A stretch of DNA of 64,000 bases from Dryococelus australis (GCA_029891345.1 CM056994.1:227656991-227720990), one strand, 5' to 3'; numbered from the stretch's first letter, positions 1 through 12,880 are shown. The notes: generated from the letters alone by a model not told the origin. Numbers and translations: made by a program.

Positions 1-1860
1 ATTTTAAGTTGTTGTGGTTTATGCCAGTTGGTATGGCTGGCTTGTATGATCTGTTTGGTCTTAGTGTCGATCTTGCGGTTGATGTCTGTAGCCTTGGTGG
101 ATGGTGTTGATGATCAGTCTGTCTTGTCGGTTGGTATGGGCTCTTTTGTTGGCTTGGTATGGTAGGTCTATATGTTTGTTCAATATAGCTGGTGGGTATA
201 GTCCTTCAGCCTTGTTCAGTTGACTTAGTCGGCGTGTATGGTATTTAGCAATGTTTTGGCCTTGTCGTTTGGTATGTCGTCGTTTTTTATGACCAGTTGG
301 CCTGGTGGGTCGATATATATGTTTGGTTTGATCAGTTGTTATAAACAGTATGTATTATTAGTCGGACTTGTAGGTTGTCTGGTTGGTGTTGGTGGTTGAT
401 AGTTCGGTATAGGTTGGTTTGTCTAGTCGGCCTTGATAGCCGTTTGACCTGGTGGGGGTGGTGTTTTGTATGGTCAACTGTCATTGACAGTATGTATTCA
501 TGTTTGGTCTTGTGGGTGGTCTGGTTGGTATTAATGTTGGTATGGTCGGTCTTGCTGATTGGTCGGTGTTATTAGTTCATGTTGTCGGCCGGTCTTGTTG
601 GTTAGTAAACTGTATGTATGTTAGTATGTTTATGATCATTGTAATATTTACCATGTTGACCAGGGTTAGTATAATATATGACACATTATTATTTAACTGA
701 ATTGGTAATATTATACTAGGTTGTCTAATATGTAACAGTATAAATATTGACAGTGTGTTAGCTAACTGTACTTATAAAAGTGTTTCTCGCCTAATGCTGC
801 GTATTGGTTTCTGAAGTGTTGCCTATAAGACTGAGTTCGATGGCTTTATTGCCAATTATTTGAAAACGGTGGCCAACTATGATTACAGAAAACCCTAGAA
901 CCTAAGTTACTATATTGGCTTGACAGGGTTTGAGCTGGCCATGAACATACCAAGTTAGAAGGACTTAACGCGAATGGTTTCCGACTGGCATCGTCGACAA
1001 CATAAGCAGTCCAGCTGGAGTCAGCGATGGAACAGCTAAAGACGAAGTCGGGATCGCACATACACCATTAATCAAATGATTCATATTGATATTTACACTC
1101 CAATAGCCCGCTGGTCCAAACAGGTACTTTAAATTTGAAGATAATTTTACTCGGGTGGTGAAACATGTGTTATTATGAGCACGCCAGAAAATACTGAGCA
1201 AAATGTGATGGAAAAATTGAACTTAATATACTGAATGCTAAAAAGTCGGGAAATAGAGCGATGTATTACAACTCACATCAGATGAAGAACTGGTGTGACT
1301 TTGGCCACATTGATTATATGAAGAGGTCGATATATCGCGTGACTAACAGCCAATCGCAGGTAAGCAACATATTTTTATCACCTTCTCTGTATAATGGTAG
1401 TGGTGCGGGTCGAGTAATAATGGGTAAATGTTGAGTAGTGAAGAAGGGGTCGAGGGGTGCCATATAACATTAAACCAATGACTCTGTGGATGGGGTAGTT
1501 GGGTGAGGGGCCGATTAAATGCCAATGAAATATACAGATAGGGTAAAGAGATTTGCGCGGTTCTTAACAGCGAGGCCTTGAGACGCCAATGAAATATAGT
1601 GGTGGAGGTTAGTCATCTGCTTGCTACCCTACTAGGAGTCGATGTACTCTGCTATCTTTACGGGAATCGACTCATCAACTTCGTAAATGTAAATCATTAA
1701 AGAATTATCTAATTTTTTCAAAATCTTCTGAACTTTTTATACATTTTCTATTTCCACATTTTCTATTTCAATGTTATATTTTTATTAAAATTTTCAAGAT
1801 ACTTAAAATTCTTTTTGATTATTTAAGATTTTTTGCGACTTTTTTTTAGGTTTTAATTTC
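1..1860. other. Non-coding; GT-rich left part, no gene seen
   Basis: Bases 1-620 are strongly G/T-biased and repeat words such as TTGGTATGG and GGTTGGT. They resemble in style the GT-rich inner arm of the inverted-repeat element at 43.9-44.5 kb, but I could not align them well. Bases 620-1860 are ordinary AT-rich sequence. The short open frames here show no domain, codon pattern or splice-site support. The missing heme-binding exon of the P450 was looked for on the minus strand and not found. Confidence 0.6.
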
Positions 1861-1879
1861 CTCTACTATTAAGATCCAA

Positions 1880-2165
1880 GTCTTTGCAATCCAAGATGGC
1901 GATCGTAGTCAATAATGGAATTAGCCTCGATTTTTTATATATTTTTGCGAATATTTGGGTTTTCTCGAATTTTCGGTTCAAGTACACCCGGCGTGAAGGT
2001 CAGCATCACGGATATCCAAAATTGCAGTCGTTGGCAATAATGTAATTTTTTCCCTATTTATAATTACTTTGTTTTTTTTTTCGGGTTCAAGTTTACCCTA
2101 TTGTCATCGCGAGTCAAGGTACGGCCATGCAAATTCTAAACAGCAGTTGGGATCAATAATGTATA
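1880..2165. repeat. Degenerate tandem repeat, about 110-125 bp unit
   Basis: Three diverged units end in similar phrases: GTCAATAATGGAATT near 1910, GGCAATAATGTAATT near 2035 and GATCAATAATGTATAC near 2155. The phrase GGTTCAAGT followed by ACCC recurs about 111 bp apart (1976 and 2087). No coding potential is seen. Confidence 0.5.
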
Positions 2166-2335
2166 CAAACATAGTCCGCTATCCGTCCTGATATTCTCGG
2201 CTTGACCAGAAGACTTTAGTCGGCCTTGCTAATTAGCGGACTTTTTGGCTCACACATCAAAGTGACTCCAATTCGGTTTTCTGATTTGTATACTTTTTCA
2301 AAGAATCTCGAGTCTACCTTACTGATTTGAGAACT

Positions 2336-2758
2336 TCTGCTATATCTATCTATCTATCTATATCTATCTATGTATATGTCTATCTATCTCTATCTATCTA
2401 TCTATATATATCTATATATATATCTATATATATACATATCTATCTACATATATCTATATATCTAGCTATCTATCTCTATCTATATCTATCTCTCTATATC
2501 TATCTCTATATCTATCTCTCTATATCTATATCTATCTCTCTATATCTATATATATCTCTCTATATCTATATCTATCTATCTATCTATGTCTATCTATATC
2601 TATCTATCTATATCTATATCTATCTCTATCTCTATCTATATCTATATATATATATCTATATCTCTATCTATCTCTATCTATTTCTATCTCTATCTATATA
2701 TATCTATATCTATATCTATATCTATATCTATCTATATCTATATCTATATCTATATCTA

Positions 2759-2795
<37 letters not shown>

Positions 2796-3165
2796 CTCTA
2801 TCTCTCTCTCTATCTATCTATCTCTCTATCTATCTCTATATCTCTCTATCCTCTATCTCTCTCTATCTCTCTATCTATCTCTCTCTATCTCTCTATCTAT
2901 CTCTCTCTATCTATCTATCTATCTCTATCTCTCTATCTATCTATCTCTCTCTATCTATCTCTCTCTTTTCTATCTCTCTATATATCTATCTCTATATATA
3001 TATCTCTCTCTATCTCTCTATATATATCTCTCTCTATCTCTCTCTATCTATCTCTCTATCTATCTCTCTCTATCTATCTCTCTCGCTATCTATCTCTCCC
3101 TCTATCTCTCTCTCTCTATCTCTCTCTCTCTCTCGCTCTCTCGCTCTCTCTCTCTCTTTTCAAAC
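2336..3165 (+). repeat. Compound microsatellite (TATC/TCTA/TC)n, about 820 bp
   Basis: A long stretch is built only of T, A and C: CTAT/ATCT tetramers on the left with TATA interruptions, grading into nearly pure CT/CTCTAT on the right. The long open frames of Ile/Tyr/Leu/Ser across it are artefacts of the repeat. It lies about 200 bp downstream of P450 exon F in the transcription direction, so the transcript there would be a GAGA/GATA-rich RNA. Confidence 0.97.
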
Positions 3166-3362
3166 TGTTGGATATAACCCAACTTTGGAGTAAAATGAAT
3201 TATTTCTGAAGTGGTTTTGGGGTTATAATGGATACTGTGGACAGTCGTGACTTCACAAAATGGCCGCCGCCCGAGGTAATTGACCCACCTGCAGATCGAA
3301 TTCATGAAAACATGACCAACGTCTCTCTAAACCTCACTAGTAACGTGGTTGTAGTCTACTAC

Positions 3363-3480
3363 CTTAGGAATGGGATATCCCGATACAGTAGTGTCAGCCG
3401 TAGCCCTTCGCAGCAGTGCCAATGGCGCTGTCGTCTGGTGCCGCAGTGCCTCGCGGATTATTGCTTCCACGTACGGCAAG
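3363..3480 (-). CDS. Cytochrome P450 exon F (K-helix exon)
   Basis: Minus-strand exon of 118 nt, one base (C) plus 39 codons. It reads LPYVEAIIREALRHQ, then LALLRRATADTTVSGYPIPK. EALR is the invariant K-helix ExxR, and VSGYPIPK is the beta strand that leads to the meander. The acceptor is TTGCAG|C (AG at 3482-3481) and the donor is CCTAAG|GTAGTA, phase 0. Its leading C completes AGC (Ser) with the AG that ends exon E, which confirms both the join and the GC donor. The last ~100 residues (PERF and the FxxGxRxCxG heme loop) should follow at lower coordinates; I searched bases 1-3362 by eye and did not find them, so they probably lie outside the window. Confidence 0.92.
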
Positions 3481-4179
3481 CTGCAACAGAAACAAAAAGA
3501 TAATTATATAAATAATGAGCGTTCTTTCCTTTCCAAGGGTGCAAATAATTTTTACCGAATTGCTTAACAGCTTAGATGATAGGTAGGCCTTGGAGTCTTA
3601 TTGACAGCAATATCATAAGAGCTAGAACCAGAAACATACGGAACAGTATTAAGACAACTACTACTGCACATGTTTCTTAAGAGGATTATGTAGTTGCGCG
3701 CCCAAGGTCAAGAAGCTAGGGAGCGATACGGGCGACACTAACACGCACGCCTAGCGCCTCATCGTTGCTACGCGCAAGACATGCAGTGTTTCCGTCCTAA
3801 CGCTTTACTGTGTAAACTAAATCTGTAACGGTGGGGTTTTATTACACGCGATGAAAGTACACAGATCAAAATATCTGCGTATAATCGTACTTTTCTCCTG
3901 CCACTTAAAGAAACTTCATAGGCAAGCTTTAAAATGCGATATTTGACCAATTTCGCGATTTTTTTCTCCATTAATGCAATGAATATGATAAAAGTAAAAA
4001 GATAGCGCCATAGATAATAGTCTTTTATCCTTTATGGCAAAACTTTGTACTTCCAGAACATTTATTTACCGAGACACGCATTTACGCGCAAACAACGATT
4101 TCACAGAAAACGTTTCAATACATGGGACCCTTAACATGCCGCCATCCCAGTTTTTGTGTATGCATAATTCTAATTAATA

Positions 4180-5160
4180 CTGTCGGTGTACAAAATTTGG
4201 TTGAAAATTGTTGACCTTTTAAATGGTTATACCGTACTAACCAAAATTTATATTGAGGACATTTTTAATAAGGCCTGCCGCGCCTAAAACATGTTAAGGT
4301 CAAATGCCCTAGGTACTCTAGTAATACTTGCATGTAAAAATGGATTGAAATCTATTGATTTGGACAGCTCTAAATAGCGAGGTCTTGAGAGCAGATGAGG
4401 GTAATTGAGGTGAGTATGGGGCAACGCCGGAATGAAAAGGCGAGGGAAACGGGAGATCCCCGAGAAAACCCTCTGACCAGCGGCATCATCCGGCACTATT
4501 CCTGCTTGCGAAAATCCGGGAGCGACCCTGCCGGAGATTGAATCCGGTTCGACTTGGTGGGAGGCCAGCATCTAACCGTTCACCCACCCGGCCCCTTGGT
4601 CCTCGAGATAAGGCATAAAACCTCAATTTTTGTGAGACAATTTTCATAAATAAAGGACAAAAGATTATGTAAAACTACATTCAAATAATTGTCATAGATA
4701 TTGCCAGTATACACAGTTAAATTGTAATGGGTAATGTAGTTTCGAAGATATGGCGTACTAAACCAAACCCGTCATTCTGAAAATAAGTGTCTGGGACACT
4801 CAAAATATATAAATTAATATAGCCTACCACAGTACAACTTCTTTGCTGAATTTGGTGGGAATCGGTGGATTGTTTTCCGAGATACGACGTAAAAATTTAT
4901 TTTTTATGTGCGGTTATCTAACAAAATGGTGAAGAAATTAGACTCTGTAAAATATATTTAATGGTAGATATAGCATACCTAGCTAAAATGTTTGTACAAC
5001 CACAATTTTGAAAATACGTTTCTGAACCACTCAAAACATTGGTTTACTTGCCTGCATTAGTGCTGCTTGTCTTCCAAAATTGGTAGGAATCAGTGTTTTT
5101 TTTCCTATCAGATATATGATATAAGAATTTAATTTATTCAAATTGTGCTATAATGTTAAA
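4180..5160. repeat. Degenerate tandem repeat (~235 bp unit) split by a SINE
   Basis: Related phrases recur about 235 bp apart: GATATGGCGTACTAAACC near 4745 and GATATAGCATACCTAGC near 4972; TTTGGTGGGAATCGGTGG near 4851 and ATTGGTAGGAATCAGTG near 5080. A further diverged unit precedes the SINE at 4376-4594. No gene is seen. Confidence 0.5.
4376..4594 (-). mobile_element. tRNA-derived SINE, copy 1
   Basis: On the minus strand this starts GGGCCGGGTGGGTGAACGGT and carries a box-B-like motif (GGATTCAATCTCC) typical of a tRNA-derived Pol III promoter. The body (GCCGGATGATGCCGCTGG, TTTTCTCGGGGATCTCCC, CTCAAGACCTCGC) is shared with copies at 21166, 53327 and 61799, so it is a dispersed family. The open frame across it is not a gene. 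Confidence 0.85.
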
Positions 5161-8045
5161 ATTCGCAATTTAATTGCGCCCAGTTCCTCTGCTGTCAGCA
5201 TTAGACTCAGTAGCATTAACAAAACCCTCGTTTTTAATAATTTTTACAAATTTCCAAAAATTTCGGGTAAGATATTTAACACGAGAAATTAGTTTTATGT
5301 TTTTTTGAAAATTTACCCTAAGATAAAATATATAAGAATTTTAATTTTATATGAGTTATAGACGTATTTAAAGATCTGCAAGACAACTATTTTTACAAGG
5401 AGATCAGATAAGTAGTAATTTAACAAAGCTGTAAAATATGAATAATTATGGTGTTCCAAAACGTGATGGGCTGTAATTTCCCAATGATGTATGTGTTTTG
5501 GAACAATTTAGTTCAAGCAAACATAATAAGCAGTATATGATCCAATTGATGCAAAAATTAAAGTGTTATTTTCAGTTTTAGGAAATTGAAATTTAATACA
5601 TTTAAATAAAACTAACCTTATTCACAACCCATGAATTATTACACGAAATATATTGAATGCTCCATCAATATTTACAAATGAAAATTATTTAGAAAAATTT
5701 TTTTATACAAAATGGCTAGTAAAATCAGTTCTGATAATTCTAATAACATAATTTGTCGCGTGAAATATTTATTTGCATTAGTAAGATAATAACACAGTAT
5801 TGTTACATGGATTTAAAATGACTTGTATTTGAATTAGATCTCATTATATCTGTTAATATGTTTGTCAAACAAAAAAAGCAAACATTTCAGTAGATAAAAG
5901 TTAGCCGATAGACGTAAAATTAGTGTTCTGAACTAGAAATAATGTATCCATTTGTTAAAAATGAAACTAATATTATAGCATCAGTATATTTTTAAATCGT
6001 AAAATAGAGTTAAATTTAATAAATAAAAATTTTAGGTAAAATGTTTTTCTTTCGTCCAGATACATAATATCAGTATATTAATATTTTGTTCAATATGCAG
6101 ACATTTTTTATTCATATTTTTAGATAAAAATAACAAAGATAATATTAATCATTGTGCTCACACATCCTTGTTTAATGATTTTGTTTTAAGAAATACTTAT
6201 TTTAAAATGAAGAAACGATATTTTCTAAAAGACTGTGTTAATTTACAATTTGATACAGGATTTTCTGATAAATTTTTATGATGACATTCTGAACTTAATT
6301 ATCAAAAATAGGCACAATGTATAAAAATTGAGCACTTTGCTATAAACCTTTATAAAATGCATTTATGAAATAAATCATTTTCATACTTCCCAATAAGACG
6401 TTAAACGTAATTGATTGTATGTACTGAAAAACCACGATTGTACAAGATAAAGTAAATATAATTATATATGTTGAGTTTATAAATCATAGTAAATTCTAAA
6501 TACATTTAACACAGATTTAGTAAGGCACAGAAATAATACTTGAAATGTTTTAAGAGAAATAATTAGAGAAGTAATGCACTTTATATTAAATTGATCATCA
6601 TATTTAATTAAAACCTTACAGTAAACTTTTTTAATATAACAAAGTTATTACTTTGCTAGCAAACTATTCATCAGAATAAATATTTTTAAAATAATATAAT
6701 AAAACTTTGTATAAATTAATATTATCAACACGCCAGAATTAAAATCAAATCAAATGGACTGGAAATTGGACAAACACTAATGCAGATTATATTTGCACCT
6801 TTTATTTCAGTATACAATTTTTTGAACTCGAATCATAAATTTGAAATTATGTCACCTTAAAAGATATTAAAAACTTAATCCTAACGAAATTAATTTTGTA
6901 CTTTAGTTGCGTGTAAAATATTATGATAAAATAAGATTTGATAAATGTCATTGTACAAATAAGGTTTTTGTTTTATCTTTTTACTTTTATATTTCAGATC
7001 TATTTGTGTTTTCAAAACAATTATTGTATGAATAATTCTTAACGTGTTTGGTAAGTTGAACAGCTTGATGTAGTTTACAACACTTCATGAAACTGATACT
7101 AATAAAAATATTTAAAAAAAATGATACTTTCGAACTTTCGGAAGGAATTTTGTTACGTATTAAAAATAATAAATTATTGATTACTATTCTGCATGAAAAG
7201 TACAAAATAAATTATTAAAATAAGTAATTTTTTTATGAGTTAGGAGTTGAAAGAGAATTAAAATTGAGAAACGGTGCATGATAGAGCATCTATATATATA
7301 TATATATATATATTTCAATTTTTAATGTTAGTAAATGTTCCTTTCATGTGTGTAGTATGCAGAATATGTACTATAGGTAAAAATTTTCTGTTGAAATATT
7401 ATCCATATTGTAAAATATAATGTTAAAATATTGGGATTTTTTTAAGAAAACACTTTTTTTTTTTGGGAAGGATATATTTGAAATATATCTGAAAGAGGGA
7501 AACACACATAAATTTGTATAAAATTATGTTTCTTGTTCAAAAATATTTTTCAAGAAAATTCGAAATGGAAAAAATTTGAGCTCGAAGTTACATAATAAGA
7601 AACGTACTAAAACGTTATAAAGCTAATGACGTAAAATCTTATGGAACAAAAAATTTATGGAAGAAACACTCACTGTTAAGTACGTTCGTGTTAAAGTTAA
7701 CACTTTTAAAATCAACCTTTGAAAAATGTCAATGCCTTTGCCTGCATATGTTTTTATTGCCACGCTGGCATGCGCTCAGTAAAGTTGGTAACTACGGAAG
7801 GAAAGTGCTCAGCTTCATGCCTAAAAGGCAAATTACATAGACTGTTATGTATGCATCCCTGAAAACTGGTTTTTTTTTTTTTTTTTTTTTTTTGTGGGGA
7901 TTTGAAATATACCTAAACATTACTTTTTCTAATGAGTTCTCAAGTTCACTTGACCGACACACAAATAAATTATCAGGCCCATGGCAGTATTAGTTTTAAA
8001 TATAGCGGAAAGATACACAACGTGCATATAAGAAAATATCAATCA
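5160..8045. other. AT-rich P450 intron, no gene seen
   Basis: Very AT-rich intronic sequence of the P450 gene (between exons E and F). It contains a short (TA)n run at 7291-7312 and a poly-T tract at 7870-7893. No open frame longer than about 70 codons, domain or structured RNA was recognised. Confidence 0.7.
7870..7893 (+). repeat. Poly-T tract
   Basis: A run of 24 T residues. It could be the minus-strand poly-A tail of a retroposon, but no body was identified beside it. Confidence 0.8.
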
Positions 8046-8046
8046 G

Positions 8047-8081
8047 GACTTTCAAAAGTGCTCAATTTACCGTGTACAGTA
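8047..8081. mobile_element. Isolated MITE terminus (GTTCACGGTAAA family)
   Basis: The sequence ACTTTCAAAAGTGCTCAA followed by TTTACCGTGTACAG matches the right end of the elements at 25189-25422 and 60078-60300. No matching left end was found upstream, so this is probably a truncated copy. Confidence 0.5.
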
Positions 8082-8895
8082 CCAGGTGTGTTTTGCAAGT
8101 AATTGTGAATAACTAGTAAAGGGTTTTATAAAACTGCTAGCTGCTGTAATGAAATTTATTATAAACTAGTTTCATTTTAAATAATCTCATAAAACTTTTA
8201 AAAAATATTTTTTTTTGTAAATAGTTTAGCTGAAGAAAGTTTAATCAAAATCGTGAGTATGTTTATAATCATTAATACTTTACTATAAAAAATTAAATTT
8301 CGTTTCAAACGTTGCAGCAGAGAAAACTTTTGGTAATAAAAGCACATAGAAATTTCTTACAATAACGAATAATACCATAATAAATCTTTGGTCCAATTCT
8401 CAAGCAGTTATCAATTAATTATAAACCTCATGTGTGTCAGCAGTAGCCAGTAGCATTAGCCAGGAAAATGCGTAAGTTTTGGTGTTTAGGTTTTGGCACT
8501 GCAGAAGGTGTCATACAATTTTACAGAAAAAAAATTATGTTTTCTAAAACTCTTTCTAAAACATGTAGACGTTATATTTCATATAATTGGTTTCAGCAAG
8601 AGGCGAGTTGTAAGGATAAAGACAACGAAATAAAATTAATTTAAAAGTGAATTTGCTGAAAATGTAATTATTATGAAAACGTACGTATTCACTTTTTTAA
8701 GTGCGTGTATGTGCGTGCGAGGGCGCGCGCGCTTCCAATAGGTATATTTCAAAACTCTGCTCCTAGACACACATGAAATACTGAGAATATCACCGAAGGC
8801 GAAGGAGCTTTTGAGTATTATTAAATATTATATTGTCCGGTACTACGTGTGTGTGTTGTGAGGTTGAGTACCAGAGGTCGGGGAGCAAGACTCGC

Positions 8896-9076
8896 CTGTG
8901 TCTGTCATCCAACGTAGGCAGCCTGGCCTTGCCAACGGTAGCATCCAGGGCGGCCTGGGCCTTGCTCATGACGTCGGGGTGGTGCATCAGCTGCAGCAGG
9001 ATGTAGGACGTGAACGCGGCCATGGTGGCAATGGCGGGCAGCATCATGTCCGTGGCGATCATCAGCAGCTCGTTCT
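8896..9076 (-). CDS. Cytochrome P450 exon E (I-helix exon)
   Basis: Minus-strand exon of 181 nt. It encodes ENELLMIATDMMLPAIATMA, the I-helix, then LLQLMHHPDVMSKAQAALD and LPTLDDRH, the J/J' region. The acceptor is TGTGCAG|AGAACG (phase 1). The exon must end with AG at 8896 in phase 2, because exon F begins with a lone C before LPYVEA. The junction is CACAG|GCGAGT, so the intron uses a GC donor. The usual I-helix motif (A/G)Gx(D/E)T is replaced by PAIAT: the Thr is present but the acidic residue and Gly are not. I believe CYP304-type enzymes also depart from the canonical motif, but I cannot confirm it here. Confidence 0.92.
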
Positions 9077-11330
9077 CTGCACAGACCAAACCTTCTCTTC
9101 CATCCCTGTCATAATGATCACTTCCCCTAGAAGTACTTCCCAAACCTATGACAATACAATATTTGTTCAACTAATTTTGTTCAGTAATCTACGATTTCCT
9201 GTAAGTTTCCTGGAGAACTGTGTATGCACCCTTAAATGTGTAGTAACTTATATTCATTCTTCTAATTTTTGTAGTACGCAAAATGGTAACTGCTTCCTTG
9301 AAACTGCTTACATACACTGATAAAGACTCGTTATACTCCTGTAACCTATTAAACATACGCAACTGCAGCGTGGTGGTTATGTGGCCAGGTGTTTATGTCC
9401 AAGCAGCCTTAAAATACTCAGGCCCATGCAAAGAGAGGCAAAACATGCATAAAAGCATGCAAGTGTGCATAAGAATGCACAAGTACGCACACTCTAGTCC
9501 AACCACCAGCTCCTGCTACCAACACTCTTGTGCTATAATTACCCAGCTCACCGCACTTCCGCAGGAGGTAGAAAATCTGCCCTTCATAGAACTCAAAGTA
9601 AGCTAGGCAGCACAACACAAGAAGTGAAGCGTGCCGCGAGAACAAGTCGGGACGAGAGTGCAGTACTGGGTTAGTAAATTTAAAAAAAAATTATGTGTTC
9701 AATGATTTAGCTTATAACATATCGCACATAAGGCACTTTGTAAGTAGTGAAATTGTTTTTCACTGTGGTGTATGGATTCAGGTTATGAATTATCATTTGA
9801 AAAAAAATTAAAGCTTTACTTCGGAAGGACAACAAGATGTATTATAATTCTCTCTTTTGAGAATATAAAATTAGGTTTCCACATCATCAGGCATTAAATA
9901 TATTATATCTGTAAAATTAATCTCATTTCAGTTGCACAAGTTTAGTAAAAACCACTTCATAATTATTATAACGTCTACTAGGTTAAAAAAAAAAAAAAAA
10001 CAAATTGGGTTCCCAAGAAAACATTACAAAAAATTATTTTCCTATTTCAGAAGACAAGTAACACACAGCCATTTTGCCGAGAAAGGTTGTGTGAAGGACA
10101 CAAGTCCTTATGCAAAAAAAAGTTATATATATATATTTTTTATTACATTCTGAACTTTCTTGGCATGACGGAAGAATTTAACAAATTACATAAATTTAAT
10201 GAATCCATGAAAGGGGTTGCAAGGGGAAGCAGAGCCTAAACCAATGTTTCGAGGTCGAGGTATTGGTACACATTTTTCATGCTAAGAAGAAATAAAAAGA
10301 ATGGCCTTTTTGAAGTATTCAGGCTTCGCCCGCAGCCAGGACGGTGCTGGGATGGCCGAAAATGACATCAGGAAGAGGATTACACACCTCATTGTGAAAC
10401 TGCTAACCCGAAGCACTCAAGGAGTCATGGCTAGGGCGGTAGTCGGCGACCGCTGCGAGAACAGTTATTACACAAAATAAGTATTTCCCGCAACAACAAA
10501 CTGTAAGAAACATTGACGAGAAAAATAAGCGACAACTTAAACTTACCTTTCGAGATCAAAAGAGATGTCTACCACTTAATAGTAGAAATCAAGCGAGGAG
10601 AGAACGGTATTCAAAATGTCCTACACGACTATCAGGTCGTGAAGAAAGGAAATGGGGCGTTCGGAAGTCGTCATGGCCAAGAATCGATTTAGGAAGTAGC
10701 AGAATCGATATATAACATTACAATTATTCACTAACATGTGACATTTTATCCCACTTAAAATTTGTAAAACAGAAACCTTATTTAAAACGTCTTATTACAC
10801 ACAATAGGTAATTATTTCTCTATCATTATACAGCATTTCTAGAATTTATTCTCACACAAAATTAACTTTCAAAGATAGTGACAAAATGGTTGGCAACAAA
10901 ATTATTTTGCAGAAAAGAGAAAAGTTCACTGCATAACAGTTTGTTTATCAAAACGAAAAGAATTTAACAGAGTGCCAACGGACATACAAATTAATTATAC
11001 TCTTTTTTAATTATATTATTAAACATAATAATAGATAACAAAAATATGATTTCTCAAACAGGTTCTTTAGAACTTACAGGAAATTAATAAAGCACAAAAT
11101 CATACCGAATTACACAAATATATAGAAAAAAATTACAGCATCTCTAGCTGGATACTAGTACAAACAATTAATGGAACAAGTACTTAATGAGGTTAAGTAC
11201 ACGTACATGACAAAATTACAAAATAAAAATAAAAATTCCGAAACTGAATACTGAAGTTTTGCCACATAGACCAACTAATATTATTCCAGAAAGGAATACA
11301 CATTACTAATGTCATACAAAGGTAAGAATT
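9077..11330. other. Intron D-E, proximal part, no gene seen
   Basis: AT-rich intron next to exon E. Around 9430-9490 there is a short cluster of GCATAA/GCATGCAAGTGTGCATAA words. A somewhat more GC-rich block at 10320-10460 shows no recognisable coding potential. The short open frames at 9283-9645 lie on opposite strands over the same bases and have no supporting features. Confidence 0.6.
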
Positions 11331-11354
11331 GAAAGCGTGTGCCTAAGAAGGCGG

Positions 11355-11580
11355 GGCAGTTCAGCCTCTTGTGTTGTAACCAAACAGTACAGGAGGTTAC
11401 TAGCATTGTTGGGAAGGAGTTGTTAAACTGGTTCCTGCACTTCTCAGTCAGCAGGAAGGGAGGCCCAGCCCATGCTGGGAAGAATGAGGACGTGAACTCA
11501 GGCGCATTGCAACTCCCTCCTCCACGCTGGCTGCACTTAACTACGTCACCAGGGTCGCAGCTGCGTGCCTAGCAGCATTC
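11355..11580 (+). repeat. Repeat fragment shared with the BEL/Pao 3' flank
   Basis: CTCTTGTGTTGTAACCAAAC followed by AGTACAGG...TAGCATT here matches CTCTTGTGTTGTAACCAGAC followed by AGTACATGGGATTGTTAGCATT at 21051-21095, just after the BEL/Pao integrase end. It may be a fragment of that element's LTR. The 77-codon open frame over it is not convincing. Confidence 0.35.
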
Positions 11581-11999
11581 CTTCCCACTGGGTAATCGAC
11601 GCGCTCACATAAAACTGCGGATCTTTCAAGGTATGTAGTGCTTAATGCACACATTCGTCCTTTCTTTAATCCCGTGATGAGTCAACAGAGGTTTTCATAT
11701 TCACAGACACTCCTCGCGTACTTAAACTTACCAGAAATCACTTTCTAGATCAGGGTTTTGAATCTTATAACAGCGAAAAAATACAAAACTTTGCGTTCAA
11801 ATCTTCTGGATATGTACCTTCAAAACCTTAAGTTTACTTTCAAATTTTACCGGCAGCATTTAGACGTTTCAAGAACACAAAAACAGAGAGTAAAGAGAGC
11901 TGCGTAGCTTCTGTCAAATAAAGCTGTCAAGTAAAGTGCTAGAATTTCTTGGTAGAAAGCAATTACTAAAAGAACCTTGGAAAGCTACAGCACATTTTT

Positions 12000-12880
12000 A
12001 ACGACTGGTTAGGTGTTCGTAAGAGATGATAACCTTCTAACACAGACAAAAGCAAGCTTGAATACGGATTATGAAAACTGGATCAAGACAGAATTTTGTC
12101 AGAAATGGATGAATATATGCTTAGTACGAGTGATGGGCCACACGATTAAATTGCCAATTCAGTTAGGAATTCGTGTTACCAACAAGTCTTTAAATAATTT
12201 GTTTCACTATTTGAAGGGAAATTATGGAACCACTTTATCAACTGATAAATAAAACAAAGACGTACTTGAAGATTTATCTATATATAAGAAGCATGAGATG
12301 TGCAAACTAACCCCCCAGTGCCACTTGATTTCAAGTACAGATGGTATGTACTGGAAAAGCATTTCGCATCTGTATTTACAAGAAACCGCAACACCACAGA
12401 CAATAATGAATAAGAGCGTCTGCCAAAAATAGCTTCACGTGATCTTTCAAAGGCAGATGAGTCACGAACAAATGAGAACAACGAATATGCGACTGCCAAC
12501 ATGCTGAAAAGCATAAATGTGTCACATCTTATTAAGACGTCATTCAATCAAATATAGGCAATAATGTGGACAATAATACAAATGATGCTGTCTTTCAAGA
12601 ATGCGATAATATCGTATCAGTAGAGGGGTTGAGGTATGTTGTAGGATATATAGCCCATGAATATCGGAAATTATTTCCAGACCTCAGTGTTCCGTCACAA
12701 GAAATTACTGAGAATGACTGGATAAAAACACTTAGAAGCGGAGACAGAAGCGAGCGAACATTTACTCAAAATGTTACAGCTAGCAGAACAGGTATTTCGT
12801 AAAGTTCCTGGCGAATTGTTTAGTACAATAAATGACATAATAATTTTGGTATCAGAAGCATCGATCGAAAAATTAAATTG
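12000..12880 (+). pseudogene. P-element-like transposase relic
   Basis: Two open pieces in this block recall P-element/THAP9-type transposases. The first (12013-12252) has GIRVTNKSLNNLFHYLKGNY, resembling the family's 'S-N-x-SL..LF.YL' segment ahead of the catalytic C-terminal half. The second (12566-12802) has SVEGLRYVVGYIAHEYRKLF, resembling the conserved C-terminal 'YIAG(F/Y)..+K' motif. The stretch between them (12253-12565) is broken by stops, and there is no N-terminal THAP zinc finger. It is therefore a decayed fragment with no expected activity. It lies in sense opposite to the P450, inside intron D-E. The assignment is by memory of the family; a profile search would settle it. Confidence 0.5.

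Noticed and set aside
2327..3209. Long open frames (288 and 207 codons) of Ile/Tyr/Leu/Ser
   Set aside because: They are translations of the TATC/TC microsatellite in two frames.
8898..9320. Plus-strand 140-codon frame over P450 exon E
   Set aside because: Shadow of the conserved minus-strand exon; the residues show no domain.
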